From DATLGB01 sp964242305 (lineage in GTDB: Bacteria; Actinomycetota; Thermoleophilia; Solirubrobacterales; Solirubrobacteraceae): a stretch of 64,000 nt of DNA. The stretch spans positions 124,001 to 188,000 of the forward strand of contig CAXTBB010000003.1 in NCBI GenBank assembly GCA_964242305.1. The letters run 5' to 3'. The stretch's first letter is position 1, and each line of letters opens with the position of its first letter. The translations under genes and the position numbers were made by a program. Below the pieces are notes generated by a model, which saw nothing but the letters and a program-made list of their open reading frames with translations, did no database searches and had not been told where the DNA came from. This document shows, in pieces, positions 34,228 through 42,750 of the stretch.

Positions 34228-35588
34228 GGCTTGAGCAGGAAGTCGAGGAGGTCCTGGGTCTGCTTGCCGGCGTCCTGGACGGGCGCGGGCGCGACCTGCT
34301 GCACGCCCGAGCTGACCTGGTCGAGCAGCGGCTTGAGGACGGGCTTGCGGCGGTCCGCCGGCGGCGTGGTCGACGGGGCGGGGGTGGCCTCCGCCGGCGT
34401 CGACCCCGCGTCGCGCCGGCGGTGGCGGCGCTCGCGCCGGGTAGGCAGCGTGAAGGTGTTGATCGCGTGGCGGAGCAGCTCGGGCCCGAAGATGAAGTCG
34501 CCGCGGAACACGTGCCCGGCCGCGTCGCGGGTCTGGACCGCGCGGGCCCAACCCTGGAGCAGGCTCATCAGGCCGTCCATCCCCGGGTCCAGAGCGTCGG
34601 TCAGCGGCGCCAGCCGCTCGCTGAAGTCGCGCACCGCGGCGACGGCCGGGACGGCGCGGCGGACGGCCGGCGTCGCCTGCGTGGCGAGCCGAGTGAGGTC
34701 GGGCGCGACGCGGGTCGCGGTGGTCAGCGTCGGCCCCGCGGCGCGCGTGAACGCCGGCACGGCCTTGAGCGTCTGCGCCAGGCTCGGCGCGGTCGCCGTC
34801 AGGGCGCGCGCAGCCGGGCCGAGCGGGACGGTCGTCCGCTCGAGGTCGGCCAGGAAGCGGCGGGCGGTGGTCAGGGTCCCCGGCGCCCGGGCCAGCGTGG
34901 CCCGCAGCGCCTGGCGCCGGTCGGCGACGGTCGTGACCGTCCCGGCGGCGGTGTCGACCATGCGGCCGAGCGGCTTGCGCTCGGCAGCGAAGGTGCTCGC
35001 CCAGCGGTCGGCGCTCACCAGCGTCTCGCGCAGCGCGGCGTTGTCGGAGTGCAGGTCGGAGACCAGGTGGTTGACGCGGTCCAGGCCCGGGCCGAGCACC
35101 TCCAGCGTCTGCCCGATGTCCGTCCGGCGCCCGGTCACCGCGACGCCTGCCTGGTCGAGCAGGACGCTGAGGCGCACGCGCGTGTCGGGCGAGAGGACGT
35201 CGAGGACCTGGTCGAGCTCGACCGGGACGCTCACGCGCGTGGCCGGGATCACCGTGTTGGAGGGCGCCGGCCGGTCGAGGTCGCCGGGCCGGAGGTCGAG
35301 GAACTTGTCGCCGAGCAGGTTGTTGGCCCGGACGGCGACGCTGGCCCCGCGTCCGATGCGGGTGTGGTCGAGCGCGAGCCTGGCCCGGACGACGTCGTGC
35401 TTGCCGAGCGTGAGCGACTCGACCGTGCCCACCATCGCGCCGCCGACCTTCACGTCGGCGCCCTCCCGCAGGCCCGCGGCGGTGGCCATGTCCACGCGGA
35501 CGGCGTAGGCGCGGTCCCCGCCGCGCACGACGAGGAACCCGACGACGGCCACGGCGACGAGCGCGAACCCTGCGACGCGGGCCTTCAC
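34224..35588 (-). CDS. Mce family protein, second in the operon (MceB position)
   Basis: 454 residues. A short N-terminal helix (VAGFALVAVAVVGFLVV) and the Mce domain (AAGLREGADVKVGGAMVGTV) precede a helical tube region. A Pro/Thr-rich, basic stretch (PTRRERRHRRRDAGSTPAEA) near the C-terminus has no counterpart in the sister proteins and looks unstructured. GTG 35588 lies 37 bases after the MceA stop, the only sizeable gap in this operon. Confidence 0.9.
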   Translation of the reverse strand: MKARVAGFALVAVAVVGFLVVRGGDRAYAVRVDMATAAGLREGADVKVGGAMVGTVESLTLGKHDVVRARLALDHTRIGRGASVAVRANNLLGDKFLDLRPGDLDRPAPSNTVIPATRVSVPVELDQVLDVLSPDTRVRLSVLLDQAGVAVTGRRTDIGQTLEVLGPGLDRVNHLVSDLHSDNAALRETLVSADRWASTFAAERKPLGRMVDTAAGTVTTVADRRQALRATLARAPGTLTTARRFLADLERTTVPLGPAARALTATAPSLAQTLKAVPAFTRAAGPTLTTATRVAPDLTRLATQATPAVRRAVPAVAAVRDFSERLAPLTDALDPGMDGLMSLLQGWARAVQTRDAAGHVFRGDFIFGPELLRHAINTFTLPTRRERRHRRRDAGSTPAEATPAPSTTPPADRRKPVLKPLLDQVSSGVQQVAPAPVQDAGKQTQDLLDFLLKP

Positions 35589-35625
35589 CGGCCGGCCTCC
35601 AGCACGGGCTGCGCGATCCGGGCCG

Positions 35626-36978
35626 TCATTTGTTGGCCTCGGGGTCGGGGTTGGGGTGGTCGGCGAAGAAGTCCGCCGGGACGGTCGCCTTCGCCCCGTT
35701 CTCGGGGTCGTTGGCCGCGTCGCCGGTCTCGGGGCCGATGTCGCACTGCGGCTGGTACCAGGGCTGGCCGGCGATCTGGCCGGGTGGGCGCGGGAAGCTC
35801 ACCTTGATGCCCGGCTGCGAACTGGTCAGCTGCGCCGAGTTCAGCGGGGACGCGTTCGGGAAGGTGTAGGTGCCGACCTCGGCCCGGACGTAGTGGTCCT
35901 TGCCGTCGGCGTTGGCCCAGATGCCGGTCCCCCAGGTGGTGATCAGGCCGGCCAGCTCCGGCGCGTAGGGCCGGATGCACGAGACCGCGACCGCGCCCTG
36001 GGTGCCGATCGCCTGTAGGCGCGGCATCAGCGGGCGGGCCGTGTCGAGCAGCCGGTTGAGGTCGGGCGCCGCGTCGCCGAGCGTGGTCAGCGTGCTGCGC
36101 GCGTCGGGCCCGACCTGGACGAGCCGGCGCAGCGTGCGCCGCAGCGGCCCGGCGGCGCGGCGCACCTGCTGCACGCCCGGGGCGAGGCGGGTGGTCAGGT
36201 CCTGCGCGGCCCGCAGCGTCCCGTTCGCGCGCGCCAGCGTCCCGCGGGCCTGCTCGAGCGTGGCCGGCGCGGCGCCGATCACGTCGCGGACCTGGTCCGC
36301 GTCGCGGCCGACCTCGTCGAACGTCGCCGACGCCGAGGCCAGCAGCGCGTCGAGGTCCGGCCGCGAGGACTGGATCGCGCGCGTCACCCGGTCGCTGGAG
36401 CGCACCAGCGCGGCCAGGGTCCCGGGGTCGCCACCGAGGTCGTCCACCACTTCACGCGCCTGCGCGATGGCGGGCGGGGAGCGGTCCAGCGCGGCGCGCA
36501 GGTCGCCCTTGGCAGCGCCGAAAGCCGCGCCGCCGTTGCGCAGCAGGGCCCGCAGCCCGTCGCGGGTGTCGCCGTCGAAGGTGAACAGGACCTGGTCGAT
36601 GTCGGTCGGCGCGACGAAGGCGGAGGCCGGCACCCGCCCGTCCTCGGCCCACACCTTCCGGGCCCGCCCGCGGCGCACGTCGAGGTAGCGGTCGGTGTAC
36701 TTGATGGCGCCGCCGACGCGCAGCTGCAGGCGGGAGTCGGCCGGCAGCGGCCAGGCGGCGTCGTCGATGCTCAACCGCAGGCGCGCGCGCCGCTGGGGCG
36801 TCACCTCGGCGGACTCGATCGTCCCGATGCGCTGGCCGGCCGCCCGCACGGCCAGGCCCGGGACCACGCCGGGCGCGTTCGCCACCTCGAGCGTCAGGTG
36901 GTGCTCGTCCTTGCCGGCCAGCGCCCAGACGAGCGCCACGGCCCCGGCCACGAGCGCGGCGACGGCGGCCATGCGCAC
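35626..36978 (-). CDS. Mce family protein, first in the operon (MceA position)
   Basis: 450 residues. GTG 36978 and ATG 36972 are both possible starts. One helix (VAALVAGAVALVWALAG) is followed by the Mce domain (APGVVPGLAVRAAGQRIGTI), then a long helical section and a C-terminal part with conserved CIRPYAPELAGLITTWGTG. It lies 5 bases after the second permease gene, matching the usual yrbE-yrbE-mceA order of actinobacterial Mce operons. Confidence 0.9.
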   Translation of the reverse strand: MRMAAVAALVAGAVALVWALAGKDEHHLTLEVANAPGVVPGLAVRAAGQRIGTIESAEVTPQRRARLRLSIDDAAWPLPADSRLQLRVGGAIKYTDRYLDVRRGRARKVWAEDGRVPASAFVAPTDIDQVLFTFDGDTRDGLRALLRNGGAAFGAAKGDLRAALDRSPPAIAQAREVVDDLGGDPGTLAALVRSSDRVTRAIQSSRPDLDALLASASATFDEVGRDADQVRDVIGAAPATLEQARGTLARANGTLRAAQDLTTRLAPGVQQVRRAAGPLRRTLRRLVQVGPDARSTLTTLGDAAPDLNRLLDTARPLMPRLQAIGTQGAVAVSCIRPYAPELAGLITTWGTGIWANADGKDHYVRAEVGTYTFPNASPLNSAQLTSSQPGIKVSFPRPPGQIAGQPWYQPQCDIGPETGDAANDPENGAKATVPADFFADHPNPDPEANK

Positions 36979-36983
36979 GCGCG

Positions 36984-37757
36984 TCAGCCCCCGATGGGCA
37001 GCTTGAGGTCCTGCCCGTAGAAGACGCCGAGGTAGAACGAGGCGATCACGTGGACCAGGACCAGGTTCACGACGATGGACTTTGCGACGGCGCGGCCGAC
37101 GTCCGCGGGCCCGCCCCGAGCCCGGTAGCCGAAGAAGCAGGCGACGATGACGATCGCCATCCCCATCGTCCCGAGGCTGAGCAGCGCGATGGCCTGGTCG
37201 GTCAGCGTCTGCGCGGCCCAGTGGTTGTTCAGGAAGGTCGTCCCGGGCAGCGCCTGGAGCACGAACACGCCGTCTACGTAGGACCCGATCGTCACCGACA
37301 GCAGGGCGACGCCGACGGCGATCGGGACGAACAGCAGCGCCCCGACCACGCGCGTGCCGACGATGTAGCGCATCGGGTCCACGGCCTCGGACTCGAGCGC
37401 GTCGATCTCCTCGTTGATCCGCATCGCGCCGATCTCGGCGACCATGCCGCAGCCGACCTTGGCCGCGAACACATAGCCGAACATGATCGGCGCGGCCGCC
37501 CGCGGCGTGGTGATGCCGGTGAAGAAGGCGAGGTAGTCCGCCGCGCCGGCCGAGCGCAGGAAGAAGAACGCGAAGGTGGTCTGTGCGAAGCCGATGAAGG
37601 CGGTCATCACGAAGATGAACAGCGTGCTGCCGCGGACGAGCACGCTCGCCTGCCGCAGCGCCTCCGAGAAGAAGCGCGGCACGCCGGGCAGGGCCCGGAC
37701 CGAAGCGGCCGAGAAGTCGGCGAGCTCCCCCGTCTCGCGCAGCCGGGACCGGATCAT
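36984..37757 (-). CDS. MlaE/YrbE-type permease, second subunit
   Basis: 257 residues with about five or six helices. The MlaE family core is visible as MFGYVFAAKVGCGMVAEIGAM, followed by RINEEIDALESEAVDPMRYI. The region at residues 25-60 (FFSEALRQASVLVRGSTLFI) forms the lateral helix typical of Mce permeases. Together with the upstream paralogue it forms the membrane part of the importer. The true start is ATG 37757, overlapping the previous stop; the longer open frame is shadow. Confidence 0.93.
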   Translation of the reverse strand: MIRSRLRETGELADFSAASVRALPGVPRFFSEALRQASVLVRGSTLFIFVMTAFIGFAQTTFAFFFLRSAGAADYLAFFTGITTPRAAAPIMFGYVFAAKVGCGMVAEIGAMRINEEIDALESEAVDPMRYIVGTRVVGALLFVPIAVGVALLSVTIGSYVDGVFVLQALPGTTFLNNHWAAQTLTDQAIALLSLGTMGMAIVIVACFFGYRARGGPADVGRAVAKSIVVNLVLVHVIASFYLGVFYGQDLKLPIGG

Positions 37758-38602
37758 CCGCGCAGGGAGAGGACGCCGGGGAACAGGGACAGGACGACGA
37801 ACTGGAACAGCGTGTGGACGATCCAGGCGCCCAGGAACGAGATCAGCACGCACTCGTTCACCGCCCGCCCGACGCCCTCGGTCGAGCCGGCGGCGTTGAT
37901 GCCCTTGTAGCAGGCGACCACGCCGACGAAGACGCCGACGAGGGCCATCTCGACGACCAGGCTGATCGCGTCCGCGCTGTAGGCGAACGCCCAGAAGGTC
38001 TGCCGGAACGCTGCGGCGGTGACGCCGGTGGCGTAGGTCTGCGTCGCCGCCGCGTAGGCGATCAGCGTCGAGATCCCCAGCGCGATCAGGCTCAGCACCG
38101 GCATGGCGATCGTCATCGCCAGCACGCGCGGGACGACCAGCGATTTGACCTGGTCGACGCCGAGGACGGCCAGCGCGTCGAGCTCCTCGCGGATCTTGCG
38201 GGAAGCCAGGTCGGCGGTGACCGCGCTGCCGACCACGCCCGCGATGACCATCATCGACACCCAGCGGATGGCCTCGCGGATGAAGCCGATCAGGTCGCCG
38301 CCGCCGAGCCGGTCCAGCGTCCCGAGCACCTTCACGACGCCGCCGAAGTACAGGACGAGCAGGCCGAGGGCGAAGAAGCCCGCCGACAGCACCAGCGGGA
38401 TCACGCAGCGCCGGATGGCGGTGGAGAGCTCGATCAGGAGGTCACGGCGCCAGCTGAAGGGCGGCCGGACGGCGGTGCGCACCGTGGCCACCAACAGCGC
38501 CCCCATCCCGCCGGCGGTGGCCACGCGGGCGTAGCCGGGGGTCGACGCCAGGCGCTCCTGGAGCCCAGCCGACCACCGCCCCGCGTCTGCGTTGCCCGCC
38601 AT
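37754..38602 (-). CDS. MlaE/YrbE-type permease, first subunit
   Basis: 282 residues. Family hallmarks are GVVGSAVTADLASRKIREEL followed by DALAVLGVDQVKSLVVPRVL, and the C-terminal VGVFVGVVACYKGINAAG. It opens the Mce operon. TAAGAT (minus strand, 38612-38617) lies 9 bases before the ATG, so the operon promoter sits between this gene and the divergent response-regulator gene. Confidence 0.93.
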   Translation of the reverse strand: MAGNADAGRWSAGLQERLASTPGYARVATAGGMGALLVATVRTAVRPPFSWRRDLLIELSTAIRRCVIPLVLSAGFFALGLLVLYFGGVVKVLGTLDRLGGGDLIGFIREAIRWVSMMVIAGVVGSAVTADLASRKIREELDALAVLGVDQVKSLVVPRVLAMTIAMPVLSLIALGISTLIAYAAATQTYATGVTAAAFRQTFWAFAYSADAISLVVEMALVGVFVGVVACYKGINAAGSTEGVGRAVNECVLISFLGAWIVHTLFQFVVLSLFPGVLSLRG

Positions 38603-38611
38603 TGTCCATCA

Positions 38612-38617
38612 ATCTTA
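38612..38617 (-). promoter_or_regulatory. -10 box (TAAGAT) of the Mce operon
   Basis: Read on the minus strand, TAAGAT is 9 bases upstream of the first permease ATG. The surrounding 60 bases are clearly richer in A and T than the genes. Confidence 0.45.
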
Positions 38618-38737
38618 TCGGGAATTAGGAGTTCCTTTCCGGAGTGATCCCTGGCTCCATCCCGGTGCACCGCCTTTCCGGCAGATCTCCTCCATTCGGG
38701 GGATGCTCATGGTGGGTCTGCTGACGATCTAACTCCC

Positions 38738-39403
38738 ATGAGGCGACAGGGGGCCCAACTCGTTGACGTGCAGGTTCTGCTGATCGGCGGTGAGCCCGTC
38801 ATCGAATGCAGCGTCGAGCTGTTGCTGACCGCGCACCATCTGCGCATCGCGGCCTCGGTCGCGAACGCGCTGGAGGCCGCCCAGGTGCTGCAGAGCGCCC
38901 GCCCGGACGTGGTCGTCCTCGACCTCGCGCTGGGCCAGGAGGCGCTGCACTGCGTCCGCCTGGTGCGCAGCGCCGCCCCGTCGCTGCCGATCCTCGCGTT
39001 CGGCGGGCGTGGTCCGTGGCCGATCCAGGAGCTCCTGGACGCCGGCGTGCAGGGCTTCGCGCTGACCTCCACGTCCCCCGAGGCGTTCATCGACGCCATT
39101 CGCGTCGTGGCCGGGGGCAGCACCTACCTCGAGCCCGGTTTCGCGATCGCCGGTCGCGACGATTCCGCGCGGCGCCGTCGCCCGGCCCTCAGCGGCCGCG
39201 AGCGTCAGATCATGGGGCTGCTCGCACACGGGCTGACGGGTATCGACGTCGCCGAGCGCCTGTTCATCTCCCACGCCACCGTCCGCACGCACGTACAGAA
39301 CGCGATGCGCAAGCTCGGCGCGCGCACGCGCGCTCACGCGATCGCGATCATGACCGGCGAGGTGCAGTCCGCCGAGCCGGCCGAGCTGAGCCTGGTCGGC
39401 TAG
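38738..39403 (+). CDS. LuxR/NarL-type response regulator with atypical receiver
   Basis: 221 residues. The C-terminal HTH (LSGRERQIMGLLAHGLTGID, then AERLFISHATVRTHVQNAMR) is a normal LuxR domain. The N-terminal receiver keeps the phosphorylation-site Asp (VVVLDLALG). It has lost the acidic pair (LLIGGEP instead of LLVDDHP), the conserved Thr (ILAFGG) and the conserved Lys (GFALTSTS instead of GYLLKD). It may therefore work without phosphorylation. It is divergent from the Mce operon and could regulate it; no histidine kinase is nearby. Confidence 0.85.
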   Translation: MRRQGAQLVDVQVLLIGGEPVIECSVELLLTAHHLRIAASVANALEAAQVLQSARPDVVVLDLALGQEALHCVRLVRSAAPSLPILAFGGRGPWPIQELLDAGVQGFALTSTSPEAFIDAIRVVAGGSTYLEPGFAIAGRDDSARRRRPALSGRERQIMGLLAHGLTGIDVAERLFISHATVRTHVQNAMRKLGARTRAHAIAIMTGEVQSAEPAELSLVG

Positions 39404-39461
39404 CCGTCGGCACACCGGTCCGCCGACGCACGTCGCGCGGCCGCCCCCGGGCCTCGGGCTT

Positions 39462-39474
39462 TGACATCATGTCA
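39462..39474. promoter_or_regulatory. Palindrome TGACAT-C-ATGTCA before the winged-helix gene
   Basis: A perfect 6-base inverted repeat with a single central base ends 2 bases before the GTG at 39477. It would overlap the promoter or transcript start, so it is a likely operator, perhaps of the encoded protein itself. Confidence 0.55.
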
Positions 39475-39476
39475 GT

Positions 39477-39935
39477 GTGAGCTTCGCCGACGTTGCCGAC
39501 CCTGACAGCGAGCGCGCAGTGGCCGACGCCCTGAAGCGCTTCGAGACCGCGCTGCGCGACGTGCTCCAGGGGGAGGCGCAACGCTCGATCGACGCGGCAC
39601 TGCGCCGGTTGCCGGCCGGACCCTTCAACGTGCGCGACGTGGAGTTCGACGTCGTCATCCGCAACCTCACCCTGGAGTCGCGCGGTTCCGCCCCGGCCCG
39701 CGCCAGCCAACCCGGCCCGGCTCGCCGCCGCCGCGGCCGTCCGCAGGGCGCGGTTCGCACCGCGATCATCGCCAGCTTCGAGGGTGACGTGGAGCTGACC
39801 ACGAACGACCTGCGCGAACGCCTCCGCGACATCGGCGTCAGGACGTCCGACGACGGCCTGCACCAGCAGCTGCGCAGGCTGACGATGGCGGGCCAGCTCG
39901 TCCGCTCCGGGCGCGGCGTCTACCGCCGGGCCTGA
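39477..39935 (+). CDS. Small winged-helix-like DNA-binding protein, unknown function
   Basis: 152 residues. The N-terminal half is helical and acidic (ALKRFETALRDVLQGEAQRS). A basic Ala/Pro/Arg linker (ARRRRGRPQG) follows, and the C-terminal 60 residues (AIIASFEGDVELTTNDLRER, then GLHQQLRRLTMAGQLVRSGR) have the pattern of a winged helix ending in a beta-wing (GRGVYRR). The linker could be an AT-hook-like element (RGRP). The start GTG directly follows a 13-base palindrome, suggesting autoregulation. No relatives are recognised by eye. Confidence 0.6.
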   Translation: MSFADVADPDSERAVADALKRFETALRDVLQGEAQRSIDAALRRLPAGPFNVRDVEFDVVIRNLTLESRGSAPARASQPGPARRRRGRPQGAVRTAIIASFEGDVELTTNDLRERLRDIGVRTSDDGLHQQLRRLTMAGQLVRSGRGVYRRA

Positions 39936-40015
39936 CCGCACCACCGGGTCGGGCTCCGCACCCCTTGGTACCCCGTGCCGTCACACGTTCGGCGCTCGCG
40001 GCTCTACAGGAGTAC

Positions 40016-40372
40016 ATGCCGACGCCAGCTCGCGCCGATCTCCTGCTCGCCGGCGACCTCGAGCGCCGCTGGCGCCTGACGATCTCGGGCGCCGGCATCG
40101 ACGCTCGGCTCTCCGCGACCTACACGGCCAGCTGCGGCGGCCGGCTGCACCTGGCCTTCCGCCCCCTGCTCCTGCGCGAAGCGCCGCGACGGCTGTCGCT
40201 CTCCTCGACGCCCGGCACCCGGTTCGAGGTACGCGCCGACGGGCTCGTCGCGATCGAGGAGGCGGTCCTCGCAAGCCGCGAGCTGATGGCCCACGTCATG
40301 CGCGGCAGCCTGGAGACGCTGGCGCCTGGTGTCCCCTGCAGGGACACCAGACGCCACCGGCGCCGGCTCTAG
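40016..40372 (+). CDS. Hypothetical protein ending across a strong hairpin
   Basis: 118 residues from ATG 40016 (AGGAG 3 bases upstream; a TTG at 39965 is an alternative). The sequence has an alternating strand pattern (RWRLTISGAGIDARLSATYT, RFEVRADGLVAIEEAVLA) but no known motif. The last 17 codons contain a 37-base hairpin at 40320-40356, and the TAG stop shares a CTAG with the convergent thiolase gene. The very end (DTRRHRRRL) is thus dictated by the hairpin. Confidence 0.5.
   Translation: MPTPARADLLLAGDLERRWRLTISGAGIDARLSATYTASCGGRLHLAFRPLLLREAPRRLSLSSTPGTRFEVRADGLVAIEEAVLASRELMAHVMRGSLETLAPGVPCRDTRRHRRRL
40320..40356. terminator. Long stem-loop between convergent genes
   Basis: TGGCG-C-CTGGTGTCCC, loop CTGCA, GGGACACCAG-A-CGCCA forms a stem of 15 pairs with one mismatch. 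No T-tract follows on either strand. It sits just downstream of the thiolase stop (minus) and inside the end of the plus-strand gene; a bidirectional terminator or RNA-stabilising element is likely. Confidence 0.55.
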
Positions 40373-41532
40373 GCGAGCCGCTCGATGAGCATGGCCTGGC
40401 CCTGGCCCTGGGCCGCGCACATCGTCTCGAGGCCGATCGTCCCGTCGAGGGTCTCGAGGTCGTTGAGCAGCGTGGTCATGATGCGGGCCCCGGTCATCCC
40501 GAACGGGTGGCCGAGGGCGATCGCGCCGCCGTGCGGGTTGAGCTTGTCGAAGTCGAACCCGACCTCCTCGGCGATCGGCAGCACCTGCGCCGCGAACGCC
40601 TCGTTGAGCTCGTAGACGTCGACGTCTTCGATCGTCATGCCGGCGCGCTGGAGGACCTTGCCGACCGCCCAGATCGGCGCGACGCCCATCAGCTCGGGCT
40701 CGTTGCCGGCCGTCGCCGCGGTGATGATCCGCGCACGCGGCTTGAGGCCGAGCTCGTCGGCCTTCTCGCGCGACATGATCAGCGTCGCCGCCGCGCCGTC
40801 GTTGAGCGGGCAGGCGTTGCCGGCCGTGACCGTCCCGTCCTCCTTGAACACCGGCTTGAGCGACGCCAGCTTCTCGAGCGTCGTGCCCGCGCGCGGGCCC
40901 TCGTCGCGGGCGAGTGTCGAGCCGTCGGGCAGCGGAACCGGCACGATCTCGCGCTCGAAGACGCCCGCCTCCTGGGCGGCGACGGCGCGGTCCTGCGAGC
41001 GCTTGGCGTACTCGTCCTGGGCTTCGCGGGTGACCCCGTACTTCTTGGCGACGTTCTCCGCGGTCATGCCCATGGCGATGTAGGCGTCGGGGTCACCGTT
41101 CTTGCCCTGGAGGTGCTCGTTCTGGTCCTCCGGGTGCCCCGCCTCCTGCTGCGCGTTGAAGCGGGAGACGAACTCCACGCCCGCGGCGATGTAGACGTCG
41201 CCCTGCCCGGCGGCGACGTTGTTGGCGGCCATGCGGATCGTCTCCAGGGAGCTCGCGCAGTAGCGGGAGACGGTGACGCCGTTGGTCTCCTGGCCGAGGT
41301 GCTTTGACAGCAGGACGGCGATGCGGCCGATGTTGTTGGCCTGCAGGCCCTGGGGCAGGCCGCAGCCCATGTAGACGTCCTCGACCAGCTTCGGATCGAC
41401 GCCCTCGTTGCGCTCCAGGAGCGCGTCGAGGATGAACGCGGCGGTCTCGTCCGGGCGCAGGTCCTTCAGCGAGCCCTTGAAGGCGCGGCCGATGGGGGTC
41501 CGGACACTGTCGACGATGACAGCTTCAGGCAT
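40369..41532 (-). CDS. Acetyl-CoA acetyltransferase (thiolase)
   Basis: 387 residues. The acylation cysteine is Cys92 (VSRYCASSLETI). NEAFAAQ, GGAIALGHPFGMTGARIM and the C-terminal CAAQGQGQAM provide the other active-site residues (the usual CGGGQG reads CAAQGQ). It catalyses thiolytic cleavage or condensation of acyl-CoA in fatty-acid degradation or related pathways. A ribosome-binding site AAAAGGA lies 7 bases before the ATG, so this gene has a leader, unlike many others here. Confidence 0.93.
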   Translation of the reverse strand: MPEAVIVDSVRTPIGRAFKGSLKDLRPDETAAFILDALLERNEGVDPKLVEDVYMGCGLPQGLQANNIGRIAVLLSKHLGQETNGVTVSRYCASSLETIRMAANNVAAGQGDVYIAAGVEFVSRFNAQQEAGHPEDQNEHLQGKNGDPDAYIAMGMTAENVAKKYGVTREAQDEYAKRSQDRAVAAQEAGVFEREIVPVPLPDGSTLARDEGPRAGTTLEKLASLKPVFKEDGTVTAGNACPLNDGAAATLIMSREKADELGLKPRARIITAATAGNEPELMGVAPIWAVGKVLQRAGMTIEDVDVYELNEAFAAQVLPIAEEVGFDFDKLNPHGGAIALGHPFGMTGARIMTTLLNDLETLDGTIGLETMCAAQGQGQAMLIERLA

Positions 41533-41637
41533 GTGATGGTCCTTTTCGGATCAGGAGCCCGGCGGTCGCACTCCACGGGCGGGTTTAGCCCCCAGCCGTC
41601 TCACTCGGTGGGGCCCTTCAGGTTCCAGTTTACCCCC

Positions 41638-42096
<459 letters not shown>

Positions 42097-42131
42097 GCCC
42101 GTAGAACGTCCCACGGCGACCGGATGTGAGA

Positions 42132-42449
42132 TCAGCGCAGGACGGCGTCGAGCAGGCCCGGGAAGCGGGCGTCGAGCTCGTCGCGGCGCAGGGACACGAA
42201 GCGCGTGGTGCCGTCCGGGCGCGTCCGGGTCAGGCCGGACTCGCGCAGCGTCTTGAGGTGGTGGGAGAGGGTGGACTTCGAGACGCCGAAGTCGGTGAAG
42301 GCGCCGCAGCGACACTCGGCGTCGTCGTCGAGCCGGCGGACGACGGCGAGGCGGACGGGGTCGCTGAGCGCGTGCAGCACGCGGTGCAGCTCGAGCTCGG
42401 CGGTCTGCGGCTCGGCGATCTCCTCGGCGATCAATCCCATGCTCTCCAT
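42132..42449 (-). CDS. ArsR-family transcriptional repressor
   Basis: 105 residues. HALSDPVRLAVVRRLDDDAE and the recognition helix region FGVSKSTLSHHLKTLRESGL define an ArsR winged helix. A small cysteine pair (ECRCGAF) before the HTH could sense a metal or oxidant, although many members with this CGAF pattern are not metal sensors. The start lies 10 bases from a perfect 8-base inverted repeat (42460-42479), its probable operator. The divergent genes from 42522 onward are the likely targets. Confidence 0.88.
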   Translation of the reverse strand: MESMGLIAEEIAEPQTAELELHRVLHALSDPVRLAVVRRLDDDAECRCGAFTDFGVSKSTLSHHLKTLRESGLTRTRPDGTTRFVSLRRDELDARFPGLLDAVLR

Positions 42450-42459
42450 ACTAGTACGA

Positions 42460-42479
42460 ACTTCGACGAATGTCGAAGT
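42460..42479. promoter_or_regulatory. ArsR operator, perfect inverted repeat
   Basis: ACTTCGAC-GAAT-GTCGAAGT has 8-base perfect arms. A plus-strand promoter overlaps it: TTCGAC (42462-42467) as -35 and TACGAT (42484-42489) as -10 with 16 bases between. A second small repeat CGATG-TT-CATCG follows at 42486-42497. Confidence 0.75.
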
Positions 42480-42521
42480 ATGGTACGATGTTCATCGAAC
42501 TTCGAAGGACAGGATGACCAC

Positions 42522-42704
42522 ATGACCACTTCCACCTCCCCAGCCCGTGCCGCCGACAGCCTTCGCGGCGACCGCCGCGCCGGTGCCCTCCTCTCTCCTC
42601 GCCTGCGCGGCGACCGGCCCTCGCGCCGCCCGCCCGTGACGACCGCCTTCCGCTCCGGCGGTCGTCTGGTGGCCGTCGCCGCCGCGGAGCGCCGCGCCGC
42701 CTAG
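42522..42704 (+). CDS. Small arginine-rich protein downstream of the ArsR operator
   Basis: 60 residues, beginning MTTSTSPARAADSLRGDRRA and ending GGRLVAVAAAERRAA. It is very basic and has no membrane helix or known motif. GAAGGACAGGA lies upstream of the ATG as a possible ribosome-binding site, and the promoter with ArsR operator sits 30 to 60 bases upstream. It could be a real small protein under ArsR control, or the transcript could matter instead. Shadow coding is not an explanation because the opposite strand has no gene here. Confidence 0.45.
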   Translation: MTTSTSPARAADSLRGDRRAGALLSPRLRGDRPSRRPPVTTAFRSGGRLVAVAAAERRAA

Positions 42705-42737
42705 CGCTTTTACCCTTTTCTTTGTCGGAAATGTCGG

Positions 42738-42743
42738 TATAGT
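42738..42743 (+). promoter_or_regulatory. -10 box (TATAGT) with upstream GTCGGAAA box
   Basis: TATAGT lies 7 bases before the ATG at 42751. GTCGGAAA begins 14 bases before it (42724-42731), the same arrangement as at 45369-45388. Confidence 0.6.
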
Positions 42744-42750
42744 CACCGGC

